Source: CAZIUL01 sp964542475 (lineage in GTDB: Bacteria; Planctomycetota; B15-G4; CAYZWU01). From it: 64,000 nucleotides of DNA. Positions 35,708 through 44,449 of this stretch are shown here, in pieces. The notes under the pieces are model-generated. The model saw only the letters and a list, made by a program, of their open reading frames with translations, was not told where the DNA came from and searched no databases. Every line of letters begins with the position of its first letter. Position 1 is the first letter of the stretch. A program made the translations under genes and the position numbers. Location of the stretch: positions 62,001 to 126,000 of the forward strand of contig CAZIUL010000005.1 in the NCBI GenBank assembly GCA_964542475.1, written 5' to 3'.

Positions 35708-37594
35708 GTGGCCAATTTTGAAACTGTCGAAGTCACCACTGATCTGTTGATCGTGGGTGGTGGAATGGCTTCCTGCGGCGCAGCCGTTGAAGCCTCTTAC
35801 TGGGCCAAGAAAAACGGCCTGAAGGTAACCTTGGTTGACAAGGCCGGGATAGACCGCAGCGGCGCTGTCGCGATGGGGCTGTCCGCCATCAACCAGTATG
35901 TCGGCCTGAAAGACGGCGACAACACTGTGAAAGATTATGTGGATTATGTCCGCAACGACCTTATGGGCGTCGCCCGCGAGGATCTCGTTGCAAGCATCGC
36001 CCGTCACGTCGATGGAAGCGTGCATCTTTTCGAGAAGTGGGGACTCCCCATCTGGAAGGACGACGAAGGCAAGTACGTGCACGAGGGCAGGTGGCAGCTC
36101 ATGATCAACGGTGAGTCGTACAAGGTCATCGTTGCCGAGGCTGCAAAGAACGCGCTGACCGAGAACGGGCACGAGTACTTCGAGCGCGTCTACATCACCG
36201 AGCCGCTCATGGACGGTGACCGCGTTGCAGGCGCTGTCGGTTTCAGCGTACGCGACAACAAGTTCTATGTATTCAAGGCCAAGGCCGTGCTTTGCGCCAT
36301 GGGCGGCGCTGTGCATGTGTTCAGGCCCAGGTCCACGGGCGAGGGTCTCGGGCGTTCCTGGTATCCTCCGTTCAACTCCGGCTCCAGCGCTTACTTCACA
36401 CTGAGGGCCGGCGCCGAGATGACCTGCCAGGAAGTTCGCTTCATTCCCATCCGGTTCAAGGACGCATACGGCCCTGTGGGCGCGTGGTTCCTGCTTTTCA
36501 AGTCCCGCGCTACCAACGCCTTCGGCGGAGAGTACATGCAGGAGCGCAGGGATGAGCTTCAGAACTGGGCTCCATACGGGCTGGTAAAGCCGATTCCGGC
36601 AAACCTTCGCAACTGGCTCGGGATGCTCGACATCATGGAAGGCAAGGGCCCGATCTTCATGAGAACAGAAGAAGCCATGCAAAAGATCGCGGACAAGTAC
36701 AAGGACGATCCCAAGGCCCTCAAGAAGAAGAAAAAAGAGCTCGAGTCCGAGGCTTGGGAAGACTTCCTTGATATGACCATTTCCCAGGCTCACCTGTGGG
36801 CTGCCACGAATGTCCAGCCCGAGGAAAAATCCTCGGAAATCGCTGCTTGCGAGCCGTACTTCATCGGTTCCCACTCCGGCGCTTCCGGCGCCTGGGTCAG
36901 CGGCCCCGAGGACCTGGCTCCCGACGAATACTTCTGGGGCTATGCGCACATGAGCACGCTGAACGGCCTCTTCTGTGCCGGCGACGCTTCGGGCGCATCC
37001 AGCCACAAGTTCTCCTCCGGCTCGCACGCCGAGGGCAGGATCGCCGGTAAAGCGGCTGTTGCCTACATCGTGGACAACAACTCACAGCCCAATGTGGACA
37101 TGGCTGCGGTCGAGAAGATCAAAGAAGTTACATACAATCCGTTCGATCTTTTCGAGAAAAACCAGGACAAGTCCACTGACCCGACCGTGAACCCCGAGTA
37201 CATCCGGCCCCGCCAGTTCATGTTCCGCCTCCAGAAGATCATGGACGAGTACGCAGGCGGCGTGTCCGCGCAGTTCAGCACCAACAAGTTCCAGCTCGAG
37301 AGAGGTATGGAGCTTCTCGCCTTCCTCAAGGAAGATTCCGAGAAGCTCGCCGCCGAAACGGGCGACTACCACGAACTGATGAGGTGCTGGGAAGCGGTTC
37401 ACCGCATGTGGCAGGCCGAGGCTCACGTGCGCACGGTTCTTTTCCGCGAGGAGACCCGTTGGCCAGGCTACTATTTCCGTTCAGACACTCCCAAGATGAG
37501 TGATGACTGGGCATGCTTTGCCAACTGCAAGTGGGATCCCAAGAGCGGCGAATGGGAGATGATGAAGAAACCCATCATCAGCATGAACCTCTAA
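35708..37594 (+). CDS. aprA: Adenylylsulfate reductase alpha subunit
   Basis: A 628-residue flavoprotein that reduces APS to sulfite and AMP. The FAD-binding motif is DLLIVGGGMASCGAAVEASY near the N-terminus, followed by DKAGIDRSGAVAMGLSAINQ and GAVHVFRPRSTGEGLGRSWY. FIGSHSGASGAWVSGPEDL and the FSSGSHAEGRIAGKA region complete the fumarate-reductase-like flavin site. Length and motifs match the dissimilatory type. The start is GTG 35708, with GGAGG nine bases upstream. A strong terminator follows the gene, so aprBA (with sat) can be an independent transcription unit. Confidence 0.97.
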   Translation: MANFETVEVTTDLLIVGGGMASCGAAVEASYWAKKNGLKVTLVDKAGIDRSGAVAMGLSAINQYVGLKDGDNTVKDYVDYVRNDLMGVAREDLVASIARHVDGSVHLFEKWGLPIWKDDEGKYVHEGRWQLMINGESYKVIVAEAAKNALTENGHEYFERVYITEPLMDGDRVAGAVGFSVRDNKFYVFKAKAVLCAMGGAVHVFRPRSTGEGLGRSWYPPFNSGSSAYFTLRAGAEMTCQEVRFIPIRFKDAYGPVGAWFLLFKSRATNAFGGEYMQERRDELQNWAPYGLVKPIPANLRNWLGMLDIMEGKGPIFMRTEEAMQKIADKYKDDPKALKKKKKELESEAWEDFLDMTISQAHLWAATNVQPEEKSSEIAACEPYFIGSHSGASGAWVSGPEDLAPDEYFWGYAHMSTLNGLFCAGDASGASSHKFSSGSHAEGRIAGKAAVAYIVDNNSQPNVDMAAVEKIKEVTYNPFDLFEKNQDKSTDPTVNPEYIRPRQFMFRLQKIMDEYAGGVSAQFSTNKFQLERGMELLAFLKEDSEKLAAETGDYHELMRCWEAVHRMWQAEAHVRTVLFREETRWPGYYFRSDTPKMSDDWACFANCKWDPKSGEWEMMKKPIISMNL

Positions 37595-37672
37595 GCGTTT
37601 TACAGGCTTTCGCTGTGCTGTTGCGATATGCCTTACAGCACGGCGGATAGCTTTTCAGAACGAAACACGACA

Positions 37673-37707
37673 GTCAACAGGCGCCGTATAGGCGCCTGTT
37701 GACGCTT
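37673..37707 (+). terminator. Rho-independent terminator after aprA
   Basis: A perfect 13-bp stem (GTCAACAGGCGCC and GGCGCCTGTTGAC) with loop GTATA, followed by GCTTTT. It ends the sat-aprBA block 79 bp after the aprA stop codon. Confidence 0.9.
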
Positions 37708-37730
37708 TTCTGACAAGGCTGCTGAGAGCG

Positions 37731-38009
37731 ATGACTGAAAAGACGATGGAAAACTGTCCCCACTGCGATGTCAAGCTGTTGAGATGGCTGAATCCTGATG
37801 AATCTTCATGGGGGTTGGGGTATCAAAAGGTTTGCTTCAACGATGAGTGTCCATATTTCCAAAGGGGATGGAAATGGATGCAGAAGAAATACAATGTGAA
37901 AGCATCGTACCGCTTTCGCTATAACCCTGAAAACGGCGCAACAGGTCCTTTGCCGGTCTGGACTATGACAGCGGGCAGGGGTAATATTGCCGAGGAGGCC
38001 GATGAGTAG
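37731..38009 (+). CDS. Small zinc-ribbon-like protein of unknown function
   Basis: A 92-residue protein with a CPHC pair (NCPHCDVKLL) and a second Cys pair in KVCFNDECPYFQRGWKWM, which together look like an Ogr/Delta-type zinc ribbon. The C-terminal half is aromatic and basic (MQKKYNVKASYRFRYNPENG). It lies between the aprA terminator and the YkgJ-like gene, inside the sulfate respiration island. No enzymatic motif is visible. A role as an assembly, regulatory or metal-handling factor for the neighbouring Apr/Qmo proteins is possible, but only by position. Confidence 0.7.
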   Translation: MTEKTMENCPHCDVKLLRWLNPDESSWGLGYQKVCFNDECPYFQRGWKWMQKKYNVKASYRFRYNPENGATGPLPVWTMTAGRGNIAEEADE

Positions 38010-38062
38010 GCACGGCTCCTGCAGTTTCTTGACGCTCTACATTGAAAAAAACGAGGATTCCC

Positions 38063-38863
38063 ATGGATGTGATGAAGAACCTGGATAACCTGAAAAAGTC
38101 CGTGCTGAAAGACTATCCGAGAATGACGCTTGACAGCAAGTTCCGGTTCAAATGCCACCCTGGAGTCGAATGTTTCAACAGGTGCTGCGCGGACGTGAAC
38201 ATCTTCCTGACTCCTTACGATGTGCTCAGGATGAAGAACAGGCTCGGAATCACATCGACAGAGTTCATGAACCGCTACACAGCCCTGCCCATCGACAAGA
38301 AACAGAAATACCCGGTGGTCCTCTTCCATTTAAAGGAAGACGAAGCCAAGAGCTGTCATTTCGTGGATTCTGAAAAGGGATGCACGATTTACGAGGACCG
38401 TCCCTGGGCGTGCCGCATCTATCCGATAGGACTGGCTTCACCCAAGGAGGGGAGCGTCGAGGGAGAAGAAGAGTTCTATTTCCTGTTGAAAGAAGATGTG
38501 TGCCTGGGGCACGATGATGAATGCGAGTTCACCGTGAGGCAGTGGATCGATAACCAGGGTGTAAACGAGCACGACGAGTTCGGAATGCTTTACAAGGAGC
38601 TCACACTGCACGATTTTTTCGAGAAGGGGGGAGAGCTTAACGCACAGCAGATGGAGATGTTCTACACCGCGTGCTACGATCTGGACATGTTCAAGCGTTT
38701 TGTTTTCGAGAGCTCGTTTTTGAAACGGTTCGAGGTTGAGCCCGAGGTTGTCGACGCCGCAAAAAAAGATGACGAGGCCCTGCTGAGGTTTGCTTTCAGA
38801 TGGCTCAAGTTCTGCCTTTTTGGGGAAAAAACCATGAAGGTCGTGGATAAGATTAAGAAGTAG
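38063..38863 (+). CDS. YkgJ-family cysteine cluster protein
   Basis: A 266-residue protein with the YkgJ Cys-cluster: FKCHPGVECFNRCCADVNIF near the N-terminus and CTIYEDRPWACRIYP (about residues 112-126), with SCHFVDSEKGC between them. The cluster binds a metal, zinc or iron-sulfur. The C-terminal 110 residues are helical and acidic, without known motifs. Its position beside qmoC suggests that it serves the Apr/Qmo module, for example in metal centre assembly, but no function is established. I chose ATG 38063, preceded by ACGAGG, over a TTG at 38042. Confidence 0.8.
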   Translation: MDVMKNLDNLKKSVLKDYPRMTLDSKFRFKCHPGVECFNRCCADVNIFLTPYDVLRMKNRLGITSTEFMNRYTALPIDKKQKYPVVLFHLKEDEAKSCHFVDSEKGCTIYEDRPWACRIYPIGLASPKEGSVEGEEEFYFLLKEDVCLGHDDECEFTVRQWIDNQGVNEHDEFGMLYKELTLHDFFEKGGELNAQQMEMFYTACYDLDMFKRFVFESSFLKRFEVEPEVVDAAKKDDEALLRFAFRWLKFCLFGEKTMKVVDKIKK

Positions 38864-38898
38864 AAAGTAGAAGCGGAAGAAAGAAAGAAGAAGAGAAC

Positions 38899-38925
38899 CA
38901 CGGATAAACACGGATTAACACGGAC
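38899..38925. repeat. CCACGGAT/AACACGGAT dispersed repeat
   Basis: Three imperfect tandem units of CACGGATNAA, preceded by an A/G-rich tract (GAAAGAAGAAGAG), sit directly upstream of qmoC. Similar units with the same A/G-rich flank occur at 59006-59063 and 60374-60392. Confidence 0.65.
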
Positions 38926-38955
38926 AATTTTCCTTGGCGAAGCAGGAGAGAGTTC

Positions 38956-40125
38956 ATGAATCAAACCATGAAGATCGAGCCTGATCTGGATTTCATTCGC
39001 AATGTTCGGGGCCTTGGCGGAGATTCGTTGAAAAAGTGTTATCAGTGCGCCACATGCTCGGTGGTGTGCGAACTTTCGCCGGAGCAGAACCCGTTTCCAC
39101 GCAAGGAGATGCTGTGGGCCCAGTGGGGGCTGAAGGACAGGCTCATGGCGGATCCGGATGTTTGGCTCTGCTATCAATGCGCGGATTGTTCGACTCACTG
39201 TCCGCGAGGCGCGAACCCGGGAGATGTCTTAAGCGCCGTGCGCTCCGCTGTGATCGCGGACTATGCTTTTCCGCGTTTTTTGGGCAAAGCCCTTTCTTCC
39301 CGCGCGGCTGTTCCGTTTTTATTCCTCGTTGCGATTGCAGCCATCTTTCTGATAATGTTTTTCAGTGCCCCTGATTCGGGCGGCTGGGGCCTCAACGCAC
39401 CCATCCCCGAACCGGCAGGTGCCGGGTATGAAGGGGGCTATTTCGGAAACTTCCTGAGCCGCCATATTATTGATCCTGTTTTCATTTTCGGTTCCATCCT
39501 GATCGTGATCTGCGTGGCTTTAAGCCTCATGCGTTTCTGGAAGGACATGAAAAAGGCTTATGGAAAAGAAAACGGCCCTTCTTTCGTTTCCTGCGTCATC
39601 GAGGCCGTGAAAGAGATAATCACTCATTCATCGTTCAAGAACTGCGTTGAAAACAAACCCCGCTTCCTGTCGCATTTTCTTGTTTTTTACGGTTTCGTCG
39701 GCCTGCTCATTACCACGTCCCTGGCCTTTCTGTTGATAATCCTGGGCCATGAACCGCCCATTCCCTTGCTGCACCCGGTCAAGATTCTCGGCAACATCAG
39801 CTTTGTTGCAATCCTTGCCGGATGCCTGCTCCTGATCGTGCGAAGGCTTGGTAACAGCGACGGTTCCGTGGGCAAGGGCGGGTACACGAATACTCTTTTC
39901 CTCTCCGTTCTTTTTATGGTTGTGATGTCGGGGGGTCTGACACAAGCCGCTCGCCTTGCAGAGGTCCGACAGCTTTCATACGCGTTTTACTTCATTCACA
40001 TGACAACAGTTTTTTTTCTGCTTTGGTACTCGCCCTTTTCGAAGTTTGCCCACATGTTCTACAGGACCCTGGCCATTGTTTTCGCAAGATCCATTGGCAG
40101 GGCAAGGGCAGGAACCGGAAGCTGA
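38956..40125 (+). CDS. qmoC: Quinone-interacting membrane-bound oxidoreductase subunit C
   Basis: A 389-residue fusion of an HdrC-like ferredoxin domain and an HdrE-like cytochrome b membrane domain. The Fe-S cysteines are in KCYQCATCSVVCELSP (about residues 27-42) and LCYQCADCSTHCPRG (about 72-86). About six membrane segments follow from residue 115, with His residues for b-type haem, e.g. HFLVFYGFVGLLITTSLAFL. The subunit takes electrons from menaquinol and passes them to QmoAB and on to AprBA. Unusually it precedes qmoA and is separated from it by a 487-bp gap; the common order is qmoA-qmoB-qmoC. Confidence 0.93.
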   Translation: MNQTMKIEPDLDFIRNVRGLGGDSLKKCYQCATCSVVCELSPEQNPFPRKEMLWAQWGLKDRLMADPDVWLCYQCADCSTHCPRGANPGDVLSAVRSAVIADYAFPRFLGKALSSRAAVPFLFLVAIAAIFLIMFFSAPDSGGWGLNAPIPEPAGAGYEGGYFGNFLSRHIIDPVFIFGSILIVICVALSLMRFWKDMKKAYGKENGPSFVSCVIEAVKEIITHSSFKNCVENKPRFLSHFLVFYGFVGLLITTSLAFLLIILGHEPPIPLLHPVKILGNISFVAILAGCLLLIVRRLGNSDGSVGKGGYTNTLFLSVLFMVVMSGGLTQAARLAEVRQLSYAFYFIHMTTVFFLLWYSPFSKFAHMFYRTLAIVFARSIGRARAGTGS

Positions 40126-40612
40126 TGTCCCTCCGGTTATAAAGATAATTTAATATCAGGTTCTCTGTCCGACTTTCTTGCCGGACTTGTCGGACTTGGA
40201 TTGCATGGACGCGGCCCCTATATCCCCATTCTCATCCGCACTTTTGCTCTCTTTCATAATTTTGTATTTAACAACAGGTTAAAGAAGAGTATCCAAGCAA
40301 AGATTTTTAGGATTTTTGTTTGAGGGGTATCTACTTTTTGTTATTTATAAAACTTTAAAATTCATTGCGCAAATGCCATTAGTCCAGAGTGCTTCAGAAC
40401 GCTTTTATGCGTGGTGCGGCCAGGATATTGGACGATATCCATGATGCGGCCCATCGATCAATCAGTGCATTAACATATTGTTTTTAACGGGGTTATGTGC
40501 TTTTAACACTGCATGGTGCCGGTGTTCCGACTCAGGCGGTGCGGCTGCATAACCACGGTGTTCCGGAGAGATGCGCGGAAGCAGTCAGATGCAGATGCAG
40601 AAGGAGAAAGAA
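40126..40612 (+). promoter_or_regulatory. Gap between qmoC and qmoA with dispersed repeat and probable promoter
   Basis: GTCCGAC at 40167-40173 and GTCGGAC at 40189-40195 form an inverted pair of the dispersed GTCGGAC family. The part from 40260 to 40370 is AT-rich (TTTTTGTTATTTATAAAACTT) and probably carries the qmoA promoter, although I cannot fix -35/-10 boxes. No gene is visible; the in-frame codons upstream of qmoA (from ATG 40571) lack a ribosome binding site. Confidence 0.45.
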
Positions 40613-41881
40613 GTGACCAATTCAGAGAACCTTTCAGCAAAGCTGCTGGTGGTGGGTGGTGGAATAGCGGGGATCACCGCTGCCCTCGAAGCCGCCGAAA
40701 CAGGGCTTGATGTGGTACTCATCGAGCGAGAAGCTTATCTCGGTGGGCGCGTGGCAGCCATGAACAAGTATTTTCCAAAGCTCTGCCCTCCCACCTGTGG
40801 GCTCGAGATCAACTTCCGCAGGCTGAGGAACAATCCCCGGATCCGCTTTTTCACTTTAACTGAGGTAAAAGGCATATCCGGCGGGAAAGGCGACTATGAA
40901 GTCACGCTTCTGGAAAACCCCCGGTTCGTGAAGGAAGACCGTCCGTTGGGTGATGATGTTGAGAAGGCCTGCGACGTCGAGAGGCCGGACAGCTTCAACT
41001 ACGGAATAGGTAAGACAAAAGCACTTTACATTCCCCACGAGATGGCTTTTCCCATGCGCCATGTCATCGATCCCGAGTACGTGAACGACGAACGCATGCA
41101 AAAATGCGTGGATGCCTGCAAGGAGGGCTCCATCGACCTGGCGATGAAACCCAGGGAGTTCACGGTCAAGACTGAGTCGATAATCTGGGCAACAGGCTGG
41201 AAGCCTTATGACGCGGCCAAGCTCGAGAACCTGGGTTTCGGGCAATACGAGAACGTGGTGACCAACGTGATGATGGAGCGGCTGGCCGCTCCCAACGGTC
41301 CAACGGAAGGGAAGATAGTTCGGCCTTCAGATGGCGCCGAGATAAAGAGCGTGGCCTTTGTGCAGTGCGCCGGGTCGCGTGACGAGAACCACCTTCCCTA
41401 CTGTTCCGCTGTTTGCTGCATGGCTTCCATGAAACAGGCATCGTATATCCGCGAGCTCTGTCCGGATGCCGAGATCACCATCTTTTACATCGATGTGAGA
41501 GCGCCCGGCCGCCTCGAGGATGTTTATGTCAAGCTGCAGGCTGACGAGAAGATCGTTTTCCATCGAGGCAAGGTGGCCAAGGTGGAACAGCTCGATGGAA
41601 GCAAGAACTGCCTGGTAAAGGCTGAAAACACGCTTACCGGAGAGATGACCGAAAAGGAAGTCGAGCTCGTTGTCCTGGCGACCGGCATGGTGCCGAACAC
41701 CGTGGATGAGCCGCCTCCTGTCGAGGTAAATCGTGATGACTTCGGCTTTCTCGTTCAGGAAGAAGGCAGCGGCGTGGTAGGAGCTGGCACTTCTGTCAGG
41801 CCGTTCGAGGTTTCCGCCACTGTCCAGGATGCAACAGGAGCGGTTTTAAAAGCGATCAGCAAGGTTAAGCCCAAGGAGTGA
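40613..41881 (+). CDS. qmoA: Quinone-interacting membrane-bound oxidoreductase subunit A
   Basis: A 422-residue HdrA-like flavoprotein. The FAD-binding motif LLVVGGGIAGITAALEAAE is near the N-terminus, followed by IEREAYLGGRVAAMNKYFP and the Cys-containing CPPTCGLEINFRRL. IIWATGWKPYD, FVQCAGSRDENHLPYCSAVC and VVLATGMVPNT are typical HdrA/Qmo motifs. It forms the electron-bifurcating-like flavin core with QmoB and feeds AprBA. I use GTG 40613 because AAGGAG sits seven bases upstream; the in-frame ATG 40571 adds a Met/Gln-rich tail. qmoB follows after five bases. Confidence 0.94.
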   Translation: MTNSENLSAKLLVVGGGIAGITAALEAAETGLDVVLIEREAYLGGRVAAMNKYFPKLCPPTCGLEINFRRLRNNPRIRFFTLTEVKGISGGKGDYEVTLLENPRFVKEDRPLGDDVEKACDVERPDSFNYGIGKTKALYIPHEMAFPMRHVIDPEYVNDERMQKCVDACKEGSIDLAMKPREFTVKTESIIWATGWKPYDAAKLENLGFGQYENVVTNVMMERLAAPNGPTEGKIVRPSDGAEIKSVAFVQCAGSRDENHLPYCSAVCCMASMKQASYIRELCPDAEITIFYIDVRAPGRLEDVYVKLQADEKIVFHRGKVAKVEQLDGSKNCLVKAENTLTGEMTEKEVELVVLATGMVPNTVDEPPPVEVNRDDFGFLVQEEGSGVVGAGTSVRPFEVSATVQDATGAVLKAISKVKPKE

Positions 41882-41886
41882 TAAAA

Positions 41887-44172
41887 ATGGCGGATGACGC
41901 AGCAGCCAAGATCGGTGTATATATCTGTTCCGGGTACGGGATCGGCGAATCCATTGACGTGGAAAAGCTGGTTTCCATGGTAGAGGAGGAAGGCGAGGCC
42001 GCTGTATGCAAGGCCTTAGAGTCGCTGGAGTCCGAAGAGAGCGTAAACGCGATCAAGGAAGACATCTCGTCGGAAGGCATCAACAGGCTTGTCCTTGCCG
42101 GGTTGTCGGGCCGGTTTACAAGGGACATCGAAACCGATGTGCACAACTTCGGACCCGAGGTGCTCGTGGAGAAGATCCCGTTGCGCGAGTTCGTCATCTG
42201 GCCGCATAAGAAACAAGACGAAGACACCCAGATGCTCGCGGAGGATTATCTTCGCATGGGGATTGTCAAGATGAAGAACTCAGCTCCCTCGCAGCCGGAG
42301 CCCGAAGAGGAGTTCAGCAAGCGCCTTTTAGTGGTGGGGGGCGGTGTCACAGGCTTGACCTCTGCGAAAGCCGCGGCAGGTGCAGGCTACGAGGTGGTAC
42401 TCGTGGAGAAGGAAGCCGAGCTCGGTGGTCGTGTCAGGGGCTTTGCAAGCACATTTCCCAAAAGACCGCCCTACCGCGATGTGGAGCCTACCGGTGTGGA
42501 GGAGATGATAGATGCGGTCAAAAGCAACGACTCGATCTCGGTTTACACTTCCTCTACCATATTATCGATAACCGGCCAGCCCGGGCAGTTCGATGTCACC
42601 ATCAAGAACGGAAACGGCGAAAACAAGGAGATGATCGGCGCGATCGTTCAGGCTTCCGGCTGGAACCCGTACGATCCAAGCAACCTCGACCATCTGGGAC
42701 ACGGCAAATGCGCAAACGTCGTGACAAACATGGATGTCGAATCGATGGCCTTGAAAAATGGGTTCGAGCGCCCTTCGGATGGTTCCACTCCAAAGAGTGT
42801 GGCTTTTATCCAGTGTGCCGGATCCAGGGATGAGGAGCGCCTTCCATACTGTTCCGGCGTGTGCTGCAGGGTTAGCCTGAAGCAGGCAATGTACATACGC
42901 CAAAAACACCCTGACACCAAGGTGTACATCCTTTACAAGGATGTGCGTTCCCCCATGCAGTACGAGCTCTTCTATGCCCAGGCCCAGGAAGACGAAGGCA
43001 TATTCCTGACCAAGGGCGAGGTGCAGAGCGTTGAGGAGAACAGCGACAAGAGCGTCACGATCACCGTGGATGATACGCTTCTTGGCGAGCACATAACCGT
43101 GACCGCTGACATGGCGGTTCTGGCGACCGGTATGGTGCCCACCACGCAGGTGGATGAACCGGCCGAGGAGGCGCCGGAAGGCGAGGAGCCCTCGAAAGAA
43201 ACGGATGAAAAGCAGGCATCCGGAGACAACGGGGATGACAAGGATGCAGGGGCTTCCGCCGAGAAAGGTGCCCAAATCCTGAACCTGGGCTACCGCCTGG
43301 GCACTGACCTGCCCACGCTCAAGTACGGCTTCCCTGACTCTCACTTTGTTTGTTTTCCATATGAAACACGACGCACAGGGATCTATGCCGCTGGTGCGGT
43401 CAGGGCTCCGCTGGATATCGATGCCTGCAAAAACGATGCGTTCGGGGCCACGTTGAAAGCCATCCAGGCCATGGAGCTGCTCTCACAGGGCCGTGCTGTT
43501 CACCCGAGGGTTATGGATCATTCACTTCCCGATTTCAACCTGAACCGCTGCACCCAGTGCAAGCGCTGCACGGAAGAGTGCCCGTTCGGTTCCTTGAACG
43601 AGGACGAAAAAGGCACGCCTCAGCCCAATCCCAACCGGTGCCGCCGCTGCGCGATCTGCCTTGGCGCCTGCCCTGAGCGTATAGTCACGTTCAACGAGTA
43701 TTCCGTGCATATCATCGCCTCCCAGATCAAGACGATCGAGATCCCGGATGAAGAGGACGAGAAACCTAGGATCCTGATCTTTGCCTGTGAAAACGATGCG
43801 ATCCCCGCGCTCGAAATGGCGGGCGCACGCAAGAAGGAGTACAGCCCCTTCGTCAGGATCATACCGCTCAGATGCCTCGGCTCGATGAACATCGTGTGGA
43901 TCGCTGATGCGCTTTCCACCGGCTTTGACGGGGTGATGTTGTTCGGGTGCAAATCCGGTGACGATTACCAGTGCCATTACATCAAGGGCAGCGAGCTGTG
44001 CGAGACCAGGATGGACAATGTGAAAGATAAGCTGAAGCAGCTCGCGCTCGAGGAGGAGCGGGTGTTCCTGCAGGAGCTTTCAATCGATGAATACGACAAG
44101 GTACCGGGCCTGATCAACGAGTTCGCGGATCAGATCGAGGAGATAGGCTACAACCCGTTCAAGGGCTTCTGA
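41887..44172 (+). CDS. qmoB: Quinone-interacting membrane-bound oxidoreductase subunit B
   Basis: A 761-residue protein with an HdrA-like part (FAD motif LLVVGGGVTGLTSAKAAAGA, about residues 148-167; FIQCAGSRDEERLPYCSGVC), two 4Fe-4S motifs (CTQCKRCTEECPFG, about 555, and CRRCAICLGACPER, about 585) and a C-terminal MvhD-like domain (about 627-761; ILIFACENDAIPALEMAG, with FGCKSGDDYQCHYIKG). This is the normal QmoB domain order. An acidic, low-complexity stretch (about 424-460) interrupts the flavin domain. AAGGAG precedes ATG 41887, five bases after qmoA. The protein relays electrons between QmoA and QmoC. Confidence 0.94.
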   Translation: MADDAAAKIGVYICSGYGIGESIDVEKLVSMVEEEGEAAVCKALESLESEESVNAIKEDISSEGINRLVLAGLSGRFTRDIETDVHNFGPEVLVEKIPLREFVIWPHKKQDEDTQMLAEDYLRMGIVKMKNSAPSQPEPEEEFSKRLLVVGGGVTGLTSAKAAAGAGYEVVLVEKEAELGGRVRGFASTFPKRPPYRDVEPTGVEEMIDAVKSNDSISVYTSSTILSITGQPGQFDVTIKNGNGENKEMIGAIVQASGWNPYDPSNLDHLGHGKCANVVTNMDVESMALKNGFERPSDGSTPKSVAFIQCAGSRDEERLPYCSGVCCRVSLKQAMYIRQKHPDTKVYILYKDVRSPMQYELFYAQAQEDEGIFLTKGEVQSVEENSDKSVTITVDDTLLGEHITVTADMAVLATGMVPTTQVDEPAEEAPEGEEPSKETDEKQASGDNGDDKDAGASAEKGAQILNLGYRLGTDLPTLKYGFPDSHFVCFPYETRRTGIYAAGAVRAPLDIDACKNDAFGATLKAIQAMELLSQGRAVHPRVMDHSLPDFNLNRCTQCKRCTEECPFGSLNEDEKGTPQPNPNRCRRCAICLGACPERIVTFNEYSVHIIASQIKTIEIPDEEDEKPRILIFACENDAIPALEMAGARKKEYSPFVRIIPLRCLGSMNIVWIADALSTGFDGVMLFGCKSGDDYQCHYIKGSELCETRMDNVKDKLKQLALEEERVFLQELSIDEYDKVPGLINEFADQIEEIGYNPFKGF

Positions 44173-44316
44173 TAAGAAAATCCGAAACATCCGGATCAAG
44201 GGATATCCGAGTTGTTCACTGGGTTTTTTAATTGTTGGAATGGAAAAACCTTGAAAGTTGGAAGCCGTACTGCTAATTTTAATTTTTTGTATCAAGAGAG
44301 CGTCAGGCACTGTGTC

Positions 44317-44376
44317 GTTAGTTATCAGCTCATTATCAACTCATGACCCAGAAATAACTAACCATTTAACTGATAA
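44317..44376. promoter_or_regulatory. Nested inverted repeats upstream of dsrA
   Basis: GTTAGTTAT (44317-44325) is matched by ATAACTAAC (44354-44362), and the overlapping TTATCAG (44322-44328) by CTGATAA (44370-44376). The two pairings are mutually exclusive, as in a switchable leader or a cluster of operators. They lie about 75-130 bp before the dsrA start in an otherwise AT-rich 277-bp gap (44173-44449). Confidence 0.45.
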
Positions 44377-44435
44377 AGAGATAGGCAATTTTAACAATTG
44401 AAAATTAATTGGGTACGCATTGCGAAGGATAAACT

Positions 44436-44443
44436 AAGGAGGT
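44436..44443 (+). promoter_or_regulatory. Near-perfect ribosome binding site of dsrA
   Basis: AAGGAGGT is a full match to the 16S rRNA anti-Shine-Dalgarno sequence, six bases before ATG 44450. It fixes the dsrA start and predicts very strong translation. Confidence 0.9.
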
Positions 44444-44449
44444 TACATT

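Noticed and set aside
35159..37027. Long open frame of 622 codons on the minus strand
   Set aside because: It is the antisense shadow of aprB/aprA, which have clear family motifs and ribosome binding sites; high GC and codon bias keep the opposite frame open.
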